From Telopea speciosissima (taxonomy: Eukaryota > Streptophyta > Magnoliopsida > Proteales > Proteaceae), in the NCBI RefSeq assembly GCF_018873765.1, contig NC_057920.1, forward strand, positions 13,219,307 to 13,283,306: 64,000 nt of DNA. The letters run 5' to 3'. Below are positions 1 through 11,700 of the stretch, piece after piece. The position numbers and the translations under genes were made by a program. Position 1 is the stretch's first letter; each line of letters opens with the position of its first letter. Below the pieces are notes generated by a model. The model did no database searches, was not told the origin of the DNA, and saw only the letters and a program-made list of their open reading frames with translations.

Positions 1-936
1 GCTATAGCTATCCGAAAAGCTATTTTTACATGTAAACGGATAAAATATCCGATCCATATCCGTGTCCGTATTTGTTTAATACTATCTGAATCTATCCGAA
101 AGCTAATCAAATGCGGATGCGGATATAGCACTATCCGAGCCGAATCTGATCCGTTTACATGCTTACTAGCAGATACAATTCACGCTTAATCCATATCTAT
201 TAGATCATGATTATCTTTCCATCATATTTTAGAACCTATTGAATCTCCAAAAACCTTCAAAATCATTATTCACTTAATTTTTTTATTATTAAATATTTAA
301 ATTTTTTTTCGGATTTTAATCCAAGTATTCGAATTATTTTCCAAATATCTCTAAACGAATACGACTGTCCTAAACAGCTACGGATTCGGAGTCAGATTTA
401 GATTATCCATTTACATCCCTAATCAAAACCCCTTTTTCCATCTTCTTCCCCTTCGTTTCTTCATTTTCCTCTTCTTCTTCTTCCTCGCACACCCCACCCC
501 TGCAACATCTCTCCTCTCCTTTTTAGGGTATTTTTTTATAAATTTTCAGAGGGATGGGCACTAGTCAATCTCCATTGATTCCGATTCGAATCAGTCGGTT
601 GTAGTTGCAGGAATAGGTTTCTTCACAGATGCCTATGATTTGTTCTGCAATTGTAGGATACACTTGAATGCATTTTCAAATCAGTTTTATAAATTGTTTT
701 TCATTCGATTCAGTTTCAATATGATTTTTATACGATTTTATAGACCATACTGGTTCCGAGTTTTCGCTTTCCCTTCGAATCCTTTTTTTTGTTGTGGGCA
801 GAGGTAAACTGGTATATATAAGGAACTTTCGGCAGAGGTAGTTGTCATATTAGCTTCAGAAATCATAACCTTCTCCTCTCCTTCCCCACTTCATTAGTTC
901 ATTTCCTCTCCCTATTGTTCTCCATATTCTCCAAGA
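1..936 (+). other. Intron 2 of ACY1 copy A and upstream region of nested PMD pseudogene
   Basis: AT-rich non-coding DNA. From about base 150 it matches 29,375-30,128 of the window, so it belongs to the tandem duplication. In copy B the equivalent DNA lies in ACY1 intron 2, so this stretch is inferred to be the same intron of copy A, whose exons 1-2 would lie before base 1. A TATA-like string (TATATATAAGG) at about 813 lies 120 bases before the PMD start codon and is conserved in copy B (about 30,004). The first 150 bases, rich in GGATAT/ATATCC motifs, have no clear partner in copy B and are probably the edge of another repeat. Confidence 0.6.
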
Positions 937-1326
937 ATGGCGATTGAAGATCCTCTTACAGAGGAGAGAGAGGAGAAGATGGTATCTTCAAGCGGTGAGT
1001 ATCCAACACTCAGAATTGGAAGTTTCCTCAAGCCTTGTGTGGATTGTTCTGTACAAACAGTGTCACTACCTCACATTCCACTCTTAGCTAAAACAATGTC
1101 TCAAAATCTTACAAAATGGCCTTCAGAGGTTCTGTTCAAGGGTTGCAACCTGCCACAAAGAAAATGGAAAGAATGGGTTGATCGTTTGGCAAGGAAACAT
1201 GACCAGATATGGAAGAAAGCAGGTATTTACCCATCAATCCAAATAGATCATGAACTACTTCTAAGTTTCAAGAAAGAAGTTAGGCTAGAGACGAGGGTAA
1301 TATCATCTTTTGAACTGCTGTTTTAA
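937..1326 (+). pseudogene. Plant mobile domain (PMD) protein, copy A, internally deleted
   Basis: An ORF of 129 codons opens with MAIEDPL and matches the N-terminus of the better preserved copy at 30,129-30,638. The family is the PMD group (aminotransferase-like or MAIN-like proteins, Pfam PF10536), which occurs both as host genes and inside plant transposons. Compared with copy B, about 345 bases are missing after the codons for DHELLL, including the diagnostic FVFPWGE...LEDMLILGG core. The frame reopens at KKEVRL and stops at 1,326. The deletion removes most of the domain, so this is called a pseudogene. It sits on the same strand as the host ACY1 gene, within its intron 2. Confidence 0.7.
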
Positions 1327-1732
1327 CACCGTTAACCACTTAGGCTGCGTTTGGTAACGGTCTGAACAAAGAACGCCCGTTCTTGATTAGAAACGTTCTT
1401 TTGCGTTCTTGGTCTAGAACGGCGTTCTGAGACCGAAAATGACCGTTTGGTAACGTTCTCAAGAATACTGTTCAGAACGAAAATGGTGTTTGGTAAAATT
1501 TGTTCTTCCTTATTTTATATTAATTATAATAATGCCATTTCTTTGTCAATTATACCAAAAAAAGACTTGTAAAATCCTTTTCTCTTACCAACCTTAGCAT
1601 AAAATTAAAATATCTCATTAACATAACCAAAGTAAGTATAAAAAGATGTCAAATTTCAAAGATGCCATTAAAATTGGGTTCTTGTGTGGATTAGTGGCAT
1701 AATTAACTATGCTATGGACAGTTGAATAAAGA

Positions 1733-1812
1733 GGGCCTTGGTGGACTCGAACCACCATCCTCTTGGAACATGCTCATGTTCCAAGTGCTCTACCAATTTG
1801 AGCTAAAGACCC
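1733..1812 (-). tRNA. tRNA-like sequence with enlarged anticodon loop (probable pseudogene)
   Basis: Read on the minus strand, the 80 nt fold as a tRNA. The acceptor stem pairs GGGTCTT with AAGGCCC (one G-U). The D stem is GCTC/GAGC. The T arm is GGTGG-TTCGAGT-CCACC, with a good B-box (GGTTCGAGTCC). The anticodon stem is CTTGG/CCAAG, but the loop between them is 14 nt rather than 7 and is itself largely self-complementary, giving a stem of about 10 bp. No anticodon follows a U33, and the discriminator base would be T. It is therefore best called a tRNA-derived or pseudo-tRNA sequence. A tRNA with a tiny intron (CAT anticodon) is possible but poorly supported. It lies inside the PIF-like element. 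Confidence 0.5.
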
Positions 1813-4070
1813 ATCAAGTAGAGATCCAAAACAGAAATACAACAAAAAAAGACACAGTAGCATGAATCTCTACATGAGGAATGCAATGAGCGAAGGTCTA
1901 AAACAGAAATACATCAAGATATATAAGGAGGACATGAAAAGCATGAAAAGGAGGACATGGTACTTGGTAGAAATAAGTTGACTTCAGAATTTGTTCATTC
2001 ACATGTGGTAGGCGTAAGAGGAGTGCAAGTTTCCAGTAGTATATATCTGGATATATAAGGAGGACATGAAAAGCATGAAATTGATTAGATCATATATGCC
2101 GCATTGGTTTTAAACCCAAATACACATTAGCTATTTATAACTGTTCAGCAATTAAACATGGACATGCAATACCCTAGATATATATCTCATACAATTATAT
2201 ATAGTGAAGATCCACAAATCTCATGCTGTGTTTGGTATGCTAGCTTTCTAAGAAAAGAATCTGAATCTACAACATTCCAAAATTCTAAAGCAAGAAAATT
2301 AATAGAGAAAAGTCAGATTTCAAAAATCCATCAAAGCAATATACTCACGAACCCATTTCACATAAATAGTTGAGTTAAAGCTTTTTGAGGTGAATAATGG
2401 ATTTTGTAATTGGTTTCTCTTTTATTTTAAAACCTGATACTGCAGACCCATATGGCTGGCCATTATAACCCCTCAAACACATCCAATTCCATCAACATAT
2501 GTAGTCTGATCCTTCAGTTATCATCAAATATTCAAGTCTCGATCTTGTATTGCACCTAGCAGTAAATGCCACAAAACCCTAGCTAATCAACTCATTTTGA
2601 ACCTCCAAAACCCTGTTTTTCTACATGAAATGCACCACTGCCTCCTAGCTGCATAAACAAACATGAGTTGTTTATCAAACAGGACCAAACATGACTTGTC
2701 TCATACTACTAACCTACGAAGTCCAATATTAAAAAATTGTCCAATTGCAATGAAGAAAATATAAGGAAGAGAACTAAAACTATACAACACCATGATATAC
2801 AAGAAGGAACAGAGGATAATGATGGAATACGTGTCCATATAAACCAAGCAGCTGCAGAATATTTAGAGCCCATCATCAGCTCTGATTTGGTGCCACATAC
2901 CACAACCTATGCTGAAGATGGTGAAACCAGAGCAGCACTTGCTAGTCCTGGTCTCCCAGTCCAAGTACAGATATTGGTATGATGCACAAAGTTTCAGAGT
3001 TATTGCTATTGTTATTGTGGTAGAAATCCTGAATGATTTTAACAGTAATGAAATGTTCAAAGCCAAATGTTTCCAGTCAATGTTACATTTCTGTCAAATT
3101 TGTGGTTTTTAGGGCCCTTCAAGAAATGCTTCCTAAACAACCACAACAGATGGCTTAATTAATCCCACAGAATCAGAAAAAACTATATAGAAATAGGCCT
3201 CCTCTGTGCTACTGAATCCTCTGCATTTGCTGACCACATGATGTGAGAAGGTCTCTAGTGCACCAATCTACATTTTATTGACAAAATGATTACACAAACA
3301 AACTAATTCATTCAAGAACCTGATTTTAAAGAACATACCAGCTTCGGTTATTCTATCTCAGATGCTGTTGTATTGAATATACAAACATAAAAATTTGAGT
3401 CCCCATTGTATCTGAAAACTAACAAGTGATTCTCACATGTAGTGATATTTGACAAAATCCTGCTAACTTTTCTGAAACTTCAAACTGTACACAAAGCAAA
3501 AATCATTTCCGTCTCCTAGTACTCGGTAACTTATGATTCTCATGCTGATCAACCAACAAATCAATACCTGCATAAACAGCTGATCACACCGAAATATCAA
3601 ATAATAGAGAACCCACACCCATAATAGAAAACCAGAATATGAGAGAGAGAATGTTGGTCTCGAGAATGATTTTGAAGAAATGCCATCTCTTCTCCGGAGA
3701 AATTCAGACTATGACGGCGCATCGCGTGACACAGGCCTGAGAAGGGACTCCTGTGCTAGTTCCTAAGCACCGGAGAGTGGAGAGTTTCCTCACGAAAATC
3801 TAAGAAGAACTGAATTGAAGCCCCCAAAAGCCCTGGAAGAGCGACATGTATAGCGGATTTCATTTTTCAAATGAGAAAGGAGGAAAGTGACGGGTTCTCT
3901 CTCTCTCTCCCTCCCCAAAACAACTGTTACACTCCGAGAGAGGAAAGTCATATTTTGAGAGACTACCGTAGGACTCATGACTCATGTGTGAGAGAGAGAG
4001 AGAGACTAGCAGAGAATGCATTTGGACAGAGATGACCGAGAAAGCAAGACAGAGAGAGATATAGAGAGAC

Positions 4071-4072
<2 letters not shown>

Positions 4073-4104
<32 letters not shown>
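4073..4104. repeat. (GA)n microsatellite
   Basis: About 16 uninterrupted GA units, with shorter GA runs on both sides (3,990-4,070). It lies within the right part of the PIF-like element and is absent from copy B because the whole element is absent there. Confidence 0.9.
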
Positions 4105-4108
<4 letters not shown>

Positions 4109-4441
4109 TTGCAGAACATCGGTTGGAACTCACCTCTGCAGATGCCTTTGAGCACGGAAGCCCTTCTCCTCTTCGTCGATGTGAAGCCCCTTTTCCTCTC
4201 CAAGAGTTGCAGATGCCTTTGCTCTTTCTATCGGGTTTTCCTCGTTTTACGCCTTCGTTAGTCGTTCTTGTTCTGGAGACGGTCTGTAAAGAACGTTCTT
4301 TTGGTGTTAATAACCTCCGGTTCGTTCTAAAAGAACGAAAAAATGAACTGCAAAGCCAAACACTTTTTCATGTTTTTTTGTTCTTTTTGAACAAAAGAAC
4401 TATTCAGAACACTGTTCTGAACGTTACCAAACGCACTCTTA

Positions 4442-5769
4442 GAGAATTCTTATAGATCGAACGGCCATATTGATTCTGACCAAGAGCTCATTAGAGGTTT
4501 CAAACCCAACTTGAGATGGTTTGAGATATCATCTAATGGGTATTGTCATTGGTTTGTAGTGCATAGATAGAATTCAAATTGGATTTATCTGCATGTGAAT
4601 TTAATTGGATTGGAACACATGATTTCCTATTTAATTCGATGAACTTTGAATCCAATTCCATTCTGTTAGTCAATAACTGCATTATCTAAGCAATTATTTT
4701 GTATTAAACCATTTGTATTATCTGAGCAATTATTTTGTATTGAACCATTTGTTTCTTCTTTTCATATTAAATATTCTAACTTACTCAGAGAAGCTGAAAT
4801 TTTCTCTGGAATACTTTTCTATATTTCTTCTGCATTGAGGAATTCACTAACTTCAAAATCTACATTGTCAGTCAAAACCTTAGAACTTAGAGAGTCCATC
4901 CAAAGATTGAATGCAGACTTGCAAATCATAATATGAATATGACCACCTTAGATCTTTCCATAAAAGAACTTATATTAAAATCTGTAAAAGGATTTCTGAA
5001 CCCTTCACATTTGCAGTATCTACATCAAGGTTTTAAAATAGAATCTGGACAGACCTGGATCTGATTGGAAATTAATTTGTTTATGGTTATTCGCTAGATT
5101 CAATTTAAGAAGAAAAAGGATTTATTGAACCCTATATGTTCTCAAAAACAATATTTTCATGGTATTTTAATCATAGCTATCTATTAGCATCTTATCATTA
5201 CTGATCGAGCTCAGCAGATGATTTAGGAATTTAATATTTTTTTTTGGGGGGGGGGGGGTGGTGGTGGTTGTTAGAGCTTTTGTTTTGCCCCTTGTACTCA
5301 TTCAACTCAAATTTTGGTGGCAAGAACCTTGTTGTAATGAACAAACAGGGAAGCATAGAACAAGGGGAAACCTCAACTTACAGCAGTATATTTGGTCACT
5401 GCCTTATCAGTTCAAATTAACTGGACAATGAGTCAGTAGCCATGTCTAGGAGGGGGCATACCTAACTATAAATTTTTTTCTCCCCCGGGGGCATTAAGTA
5501 GTGCAAATGCACATGGTTTAAGGAATTTTGGACTTCTTTTTTTCTTGAAAACTATTTCCTCTTGGCCCAACATGTAGCTCCCACCACTTTCATAGTGTAG
5601 CAGTGTATAGCCACCTATTTTGTCAAGGGTTCAGCACTTCCCACTGCCCCAAAGTTGGAAAAAGCACTCTTTGAAACCACCAGCAGATTCTTAAACCCCC
5701 CCCCCCCCCCAATTAAATTTCAGATGTTGGTATGCCTTTCTGATATAACTTCCATATTCCTTCTGTCAG
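4442..5769 (+). other. Rest of intron 2 of ACY1 copy A
   Basis: This stretch aligns along its whole length with 30,927-32,199 of copy B, with scattered substitutions and small indels. It holds a G-run (about 5,246) and a C-run (about 5,698), both matched by runs in copy B. It ends in a pyrimidine-rich acceptor (TTCTGTCAG) at 5,769. No other gene is visible. Confidence 0.75.
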
Positions 5770-8700
5770 GGGTTTGTTATGAATATGCAGCCATCTGAAG
5801 CTGAAGCCGGTTTTGACATTCGAATCCCACCAACTGTTGATGAGAAATTAGTGGAGAAACGGATTGAAGAAGAATGGGCACCTTCTTCACGCAACATGAC
5901 ATTTGAGGTATGGAGGAACTTGGAAGTTTTTCCTAAAATTTGGGAACAAAGCTAGAACTGTGGGAAGGAAGCATTTAACTGATTAATTCCATTGCCATTA
6001 AACTGACATTGAAACTGTTGCCAATATTTTATATGAACAAAATCAGTAGAAAGGAAGAGAGTAAAAGCAAATTACTACTACAACTGTGATGCAGCTCCAA
6101 GAAGGAAGAAGAAGAAGAAGAAACCTTGAACTTAGGGTTTAAATAGGGAGCCGTGGGCTAGGATTTGTATTTTTCCATAGTTATTTTTCTGTTTTTTAGA
6201 TTAAACCGGTTTAAATTGGTTGTGTCCAATTGGTTCAATTGGTCTAATTTAAGTGAAATGTTCCTATTGGCTAATAGGTTCGTATATCCTAGTGGCTAGT
6301 ATGGAATCTTCACTTAAGTTAATTGTTCTAAGTTAGATTCTTTTATTTTTAAGTTAGTAGGGGTAGTTAAGTCATTACACTGTTTTAAGTAATTAATTAG
6401 ACTTAAACCTCTCCCTTCCACGTTTTTGTGAAGGAGAGGTATTTAATTTGTAGTAGGAATTGGCCTATGGCCTTATTATAAATATAAGAGATCGTGGGAG
6501 GCTCCCCACAATTGAAATTTGAATTAAAAGATCTTTTTCTCGCTGGCGTCGCTGCTCCTTGCTCTTCAAGAGTGTTTGCATCCTTGTGGGTACATCAAGG
6601 TGGAAGGGTGGGTGGAATCCTGCGACTCCTTACGCCATGACGGCTGGGAGGGTCTCTCTTCGAAGGTGATTTCATCCTTCATCCCTTAACTTGTTGCCGG
6701 TGGAATCCTATAGTAAGTTGAGATTTAAATTTCTGTTTTATCCTTTCTTTCCTTCCCCAATCGATCCCCTTTCTTTTCTGTCCTATTTCTCATAAACCCT
6801 AGACAGCTACATTCTGCCCAGATCTGAATCTCAGTTCTGTCCAGATCTGCTTACCTATCAGAAGCTATCCAAATTCTGACCATAGCCTCCTCTCAACACC
6901 ATCCCTACTCGACCCAAGTTGCTGCCCCTTCCCATCACTCCAACCCTAATTTCTGTAAAAAGTTCCATTAGCCATTAAACCCTAAAATTACAGATCTCCC
7001 ACTTCGGACGATCAAAACAGGCCCATATTAGGATCGAACCTCCCTCCCACAGTGCCCTAAACTCGATTCCAAGCCTAGCCCTAAACCCCCATTAAAAACC
7101 CTAGTTTTGGCTATTTTCTGATGGGACATACAAAATAATGTAGTCCTAGAATAGGAATTAATCCCACTAGAAACCAAGTAGAACCAAGGTTAGGGTAAGC
7201 CTGCTGTTTAGGGCTGATTAGGGGCTGTTTTAGGGCAAAATTAGGGTTTAGGATGGGAATTTGGGAATGGGGTTTATAGGGTTTTAATCTGCAGGTTTAG
7301 AGGGTCATTATGATATAAAAATATCTGGATTTGGTTAGGTTTCAAAATTCTGCAGATTTAGGGTTAGGGTTCCGGGTTTTTTAAATTAGGAAAATAGCCA
7401 AAACTAGGGTTTACAGTAGGATTCAGGGGCAAGGATTAAGGTCGAGTGTTAGAGAGACTATGGGGAAGGTTCGGCTGCAGCAGGGAGGTTTTCTGATGGC
7501 TGAATATGTCCCAGCAGAAAATAGCCAAAACTAAGGTTTTTAATGGGGGTTTAAGGCTAGGCTTGGAATCGAGTTTAGGGCACTGTGGGAGAGAGGTTCG
7601 ATCCTAATATGGGCCTGTTTTGATGGTCCGAAGTGGGAGATCTGTAATTTTAGGGTTTAATGGCTAATGGAACTTTTTATAGAAATTAAGGTTGGAGTGA
7701 TGGGAAGGGGCAGCAACTTGGGTCGAGTAGGGATGGTGTTGAGGGGAGGCTATGGTCAGAATTTGGATGGCTTCTGATAGGTAAGCAGATCTGGACAGAA
7801 CTGAGATTCAGATCTGGGCAGAATGTAGCTGTCTAGGGTTTATGAGAAATAGGACAGAAAAGAAAGGGGATCGATTGGGGAAGGAAAGAAAGGATAAAAC
7901 AGAAATTTAAATCTCAACTTACTATAGGATTCCACCGGCGGCAAGTTAAGGGATGAAGGATGAAATCACCTTCGAAGAGAGACCCTCCCAGCCGTCACGG
8001 CGTAAGGAGTCGCAGGATTCCACCCACCCTTCCACCTTGATGTACCCATAAGGATGCAAACACTCTTGAAGAGCAAGGAGCAGAAGTCAATACCAAAGCA
8101 GAGAAAAGCGTCTTTTAATTCAAATTTCAATTGTGGGGGAGATTCCCACGATCTCTTATATTTATAATAAGGCCATAGGCCAATTCCTACTACAAATTAA
8201 ATACCTCTCCTTCACAAAAACGTGGAAGGGAGAGGTTTAAGTCTAATTAATTACTTAAAACAGTGTAATGACTTAACTACCCCTACTAACTTAAAAATAA
8301 AATAATCTAACTTAGAACAATTAACTTAAGTGAAGATTCCATACTAGCCAATAGGATATAAGAACCTATTAGCCAATAGGAACATTTCACTTAAATTAGA
8401 CCAATTGAACCAATTGGATGCAACCAATTTAAGCCGGTTCAATCTAAAAAACAGAAAAATAACTATGGGAAAATAGAAATCCTAGCCTACGGCTCCCTAT
8501 TTAAACCCTAAGTTCAAGGTTTCTTCTTCTTCTTCTTCCTTCTTGGAGCTGCATCAACTCCCCTCGTCTTGAAAACATTCATCCTCGATGAATGGTTGGA
8601 GATCACAGAATGGTCTTCCAAATCAGGGTCGAGTTGCTTGAGTTCATCTTCAGCGGATGGTGCAATTTTGTATGCGGACAGCAGCTCTTTGGAGGATGAA

Positions 8701-11700
8701 GAAGATTGCAAATCTGGCTGGACAGCAGCCTCTTGACGAATTACATGAACACCTTGTAAATCTTCATCATCAAAATAATGTTCATCATCGTCAGGGGGAA
8801 GTGCATGAATGTGAATGCTGCCTTGGTCTTCATCTTCACCTTGAACTTCTTCTTTTTCAGCCACGTTGAGAGGCTTCTTCTTATGTGGGCAGTCCCTAGC
8901 GATATGTCCCTTGTCTTGACAATAATAGCAAGTAAAGGGGTCATTTCGGCCCATAGGAGTCTTGCCCTTGTCATCCACACGTGGGGGAACAGCAGGACGA
9001 GATGTGTTGCCTATAGAGGAACCTTGTTTTGAGGTGCTAGTGTTGATGTAGGCCGGCTTGGAAGTAGAACCCGGCTGTTTACATGAAGTTAATAGCTCTT
9101 CTGCTTTCAAAGCCTTCTCAAAACAATCTCGAACATTTACAACATCAACCACTCCAATTGTCCTGTTGATCTCACTTGATAGTCCCAATCTGAACCTGGA
9201 AAGCATTTGGATGCCCTCCTCCCTAATGCCTGTGCGAGAAGAAAGAGCATTGAATTGCCTCATGTACTCAGTTACAGTCATGGTCCCTTGGCGGAGGGAA
9301 TTGAATTTATCCTGCATCTGAGACCTAAAGTGCCTTGGTAAGTATTGCTTGCTCAGGTCATATTTCATGTCTTCCCAAGTGCGAGGTGCAGTACCATTGA
9401 AGTCCATCTCTCTTTTAGCAGTTCTCCACCACTCACGTGCAGCTCCAACAAGCTTAGTACGGATTAACTTCATTTTCCCTTCTTTAGATAGATCATACCA
9501 ATCGAAATAGTCTTCTATTGCAGCAAGCCAATCATAAAACACTTGAGGGTCAGAATTACCATCGAATTCTTTCAGCTCAAGCTTCACCTTCTGGTTACCT
9601 GTATGTCGTCGATTAGTACCTTGGTCTCCAATGAAGTAGGACCTCATATACTCTTCAAAAGTGGGCTGCCGACCTCTGTCTCTATAGCCTTGGTGGTGAT
9701 CTCTGTGTTCCCGAGAAGGCTCACGGGCATATCTAGGTCCGTCCCGACGATCTCTATAGTAGTCTCTATCATCCCTGTCATCTTGGTCAATCCTAAATCT
9801 GTCCCTGTGACCTATATGTGCATCTCTATAACCCCTGTAGTCATCTTTAGGGCTCCCATCTCTGTCAGGAAGCCTCTGTATCACAGAATGGGGTTGGTAC
9901 CTGTCCTCTTCTATGGGCAAGTTGCTGTCCCTATCAGGAGGGATTCTCTGTCCTTCCAAGTGTTGCAATCTAGTCATGATTGCATCATTTGTAGCCTTCT
10001 GATCTGCTGTAAACTTGCGGAACATCTCTAACATGGCTGCCATAGGGTCGGCTGGTTGTGGCAGCACCGGGTTGCCATGCTCGTCCATGGCTTTGATACC
10101 AAAATAATGTAGTCCTAGAATAGGAATTAATCCCACTAGGAACCAAGTAGAACCAAGCTTAGGGTAAGCCTGCTGTTTAGGGTTGATTAGGGGCTGTTTT
10201 AGGGCAAAATTAGGGTTTAGGATGGGAATTTGGGAATGGGGTTTATAGGGTTTTAATCTGCAGGTTTTGAGGGTCATTATGATATAAAAATATCTAGATT
10301 TGGTTAGGTTTCAAAATTCTGCAGATTTAGGGTTAGGGTTCCGGGTTTTTAAAATTAGGAAAATAGCCAAAACTAGGGTTTACAGTAGGATTCAGGGGCA
10401 GGGATTAAGGTCGAGTGTTAGAGAGACTAGGGGGAAGGTTCGGCTGCAGCAGGGAGGTTTTCTGATGGCTGAATATATCCCAGCAGAAAATAGCCAAAAC
10501 TAGGGTTTTTAATGGGAGTTTAGGGCTAGGCTTGGAATTGAGTTTAGGGCACTGTGGGAGGGAGGTTCGATCCTAATATGGGCCTGTTTTGATGGTCCAA
10601 AGTGGGAGATCTGTAATTTTAGGGTTTAATGGCTAATGGAACTTTTTACAGAAATTAGGGTTGGAGTGATGGGAAGGGGCAGCAACTTGGGTCGAGTAGG
10701 GATGGTGTTGAGGGGAGGCTATGGTCAGAATTTGGATGGCTTCTGATAGGTAAGCAGATCTGGACAGAACTGAGATTCAGATCTGGGCAGAATGTAGCAG
10801 TCTAGGGTTTATGAGAAATAGGACAGAAAAGAAAGGGGATCGATTGGGGAAGGAAAGAAAGGATAAAACAGAAATTTAAATCTCAACTTACTATAGGATT
10901 CCACTGGCAGCAAGTTAAGGGATGAAGGATGAAATCACCTTCGAAGAGAGACCCTCCCAGCCGTCATGGCGTAAGGAGTCGCAGGATTCCACCCACCCTT
11001 CCACCTTGATGTACCCACAAGGATGCAAACACTCTTGAAGAGCAAGGAGTAGCAGCAACAGTCAGCCAGCAGCAGAAAACAGTTTTTTAATTCAAATTTC
11101 AATTGTGGGGGAGCCTCCCACGATCTCTTATATTTATAATAAGGCCATAGGCCAATTCCTACTACAAATTAAATACCTCTCCTTCACAAAAACGTGGAAG
11201 GGAGAGGTTTAAGTCTAATTAATTACTTAAAACAGTGTAATGACTTAACTACCCCTACTAACTTAAAAATAAAAGAATCTAACTTAGAACAATTAACTTA
11301 AGTGAAGATTCCATACCAGCCAATAGGATATAAGAACCTATTAGCCAATAGGAACATTTCACTTAAATTAGACCAATTGAACCAATTAGATGCAACCAAT
11401 TTAAGCCGGTTCAATCTAAAAAACAGAAAAATAACTATGGAAAAATAGAAATCCTAGCCTACGGCTCCCTATTTAAACCCTAAGTTCAAGGTTTCTTCTT
11501 CTTCTTCTTCCTTCTTGGAGCTGCATCAAACTGTCACTATATTTGTTGGTTGAACCGTGGGTCAGAGAGAGGAAATAAAATAATGGAATTGCTTGTTCTA
11601 TTGATAGGTAAGCCCCTCTATTTATAATAGAGGGGAAATTACAAATAGTCTAAGCTAGGCGATGGGGGACTAAAACCCAAATAGCCGACATAAGCTAAGT

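Larger units (their letters stand above)
1343..4438. mobile_element. Non-autonomous PIF/Harbinger-like DNA transposon
   Basis: The ends are imperfect inverted repeats of about 17 bp (GGCTGCGTTTGGTAACG at left; GAGTGCGTTTGGTAACG read inward at right). They are flanked by a 3-bp TTA target-site duplication (1,340-1,342 and 4,439-4,441), the hallmark of PIF/Harbinger. The equivalent place in copy B (near 30,890) has no element, so insertion followed the duplication. Both subterminal regions are crowded with AGAAC/GTTCT motifs, which may be transposase-binding sites. No transposase ORF is visible in the 3.1 kb. Inside are a tRNA-like sequence, a GA microsatellite and a promoter-like GC-richer stretch (3,650-4,260) that could be captured host DNA. 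Confidence 0.75.
6087..11528 (-). mobile_element. Gag-only LTR retrotransposon (TR-GAG type) with an extra inverted, truncated LTR
   Basis: The insertion is bounded by a 5-bp TSD, AACTG (6,082-6,086 and 11,529-11,533), and the site is empty in copy B (near 32,505). On the minus strand the order is: 5' LTR (11,528-10,108), a primer-binding site TGGTATCAAAGC for initiator tRNA-Met (10,101-10,090), gag, a purine tract (GACGAGGGGAG, near 8,560), and 3' LTR (8,556-7,139). Beyond this, 7,128-6,087 is a third, truncated LTR in the opposite orientation. Both outer ends are therefore the same LTR terminus (TGATGCAGC). No protease, reverse transcriptase or integrase is present, so mobility would need enzymes in trans, as described for TR-GAG elements. 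Confidence 0.85.

Noticed and set aside
4016-4261. ORFs around the GA microsatellite
   Set aside because: The apparent coding comes from GA/CT repeats (RERERE, SLSLSL). There is no family match.
9543-10031. 162-codon + strand ORF overlapping gag
   Set aside because: It is the antisense shadow of the Arg/Asp-rich part of gag, where codon bias keeps the opposite frame open.
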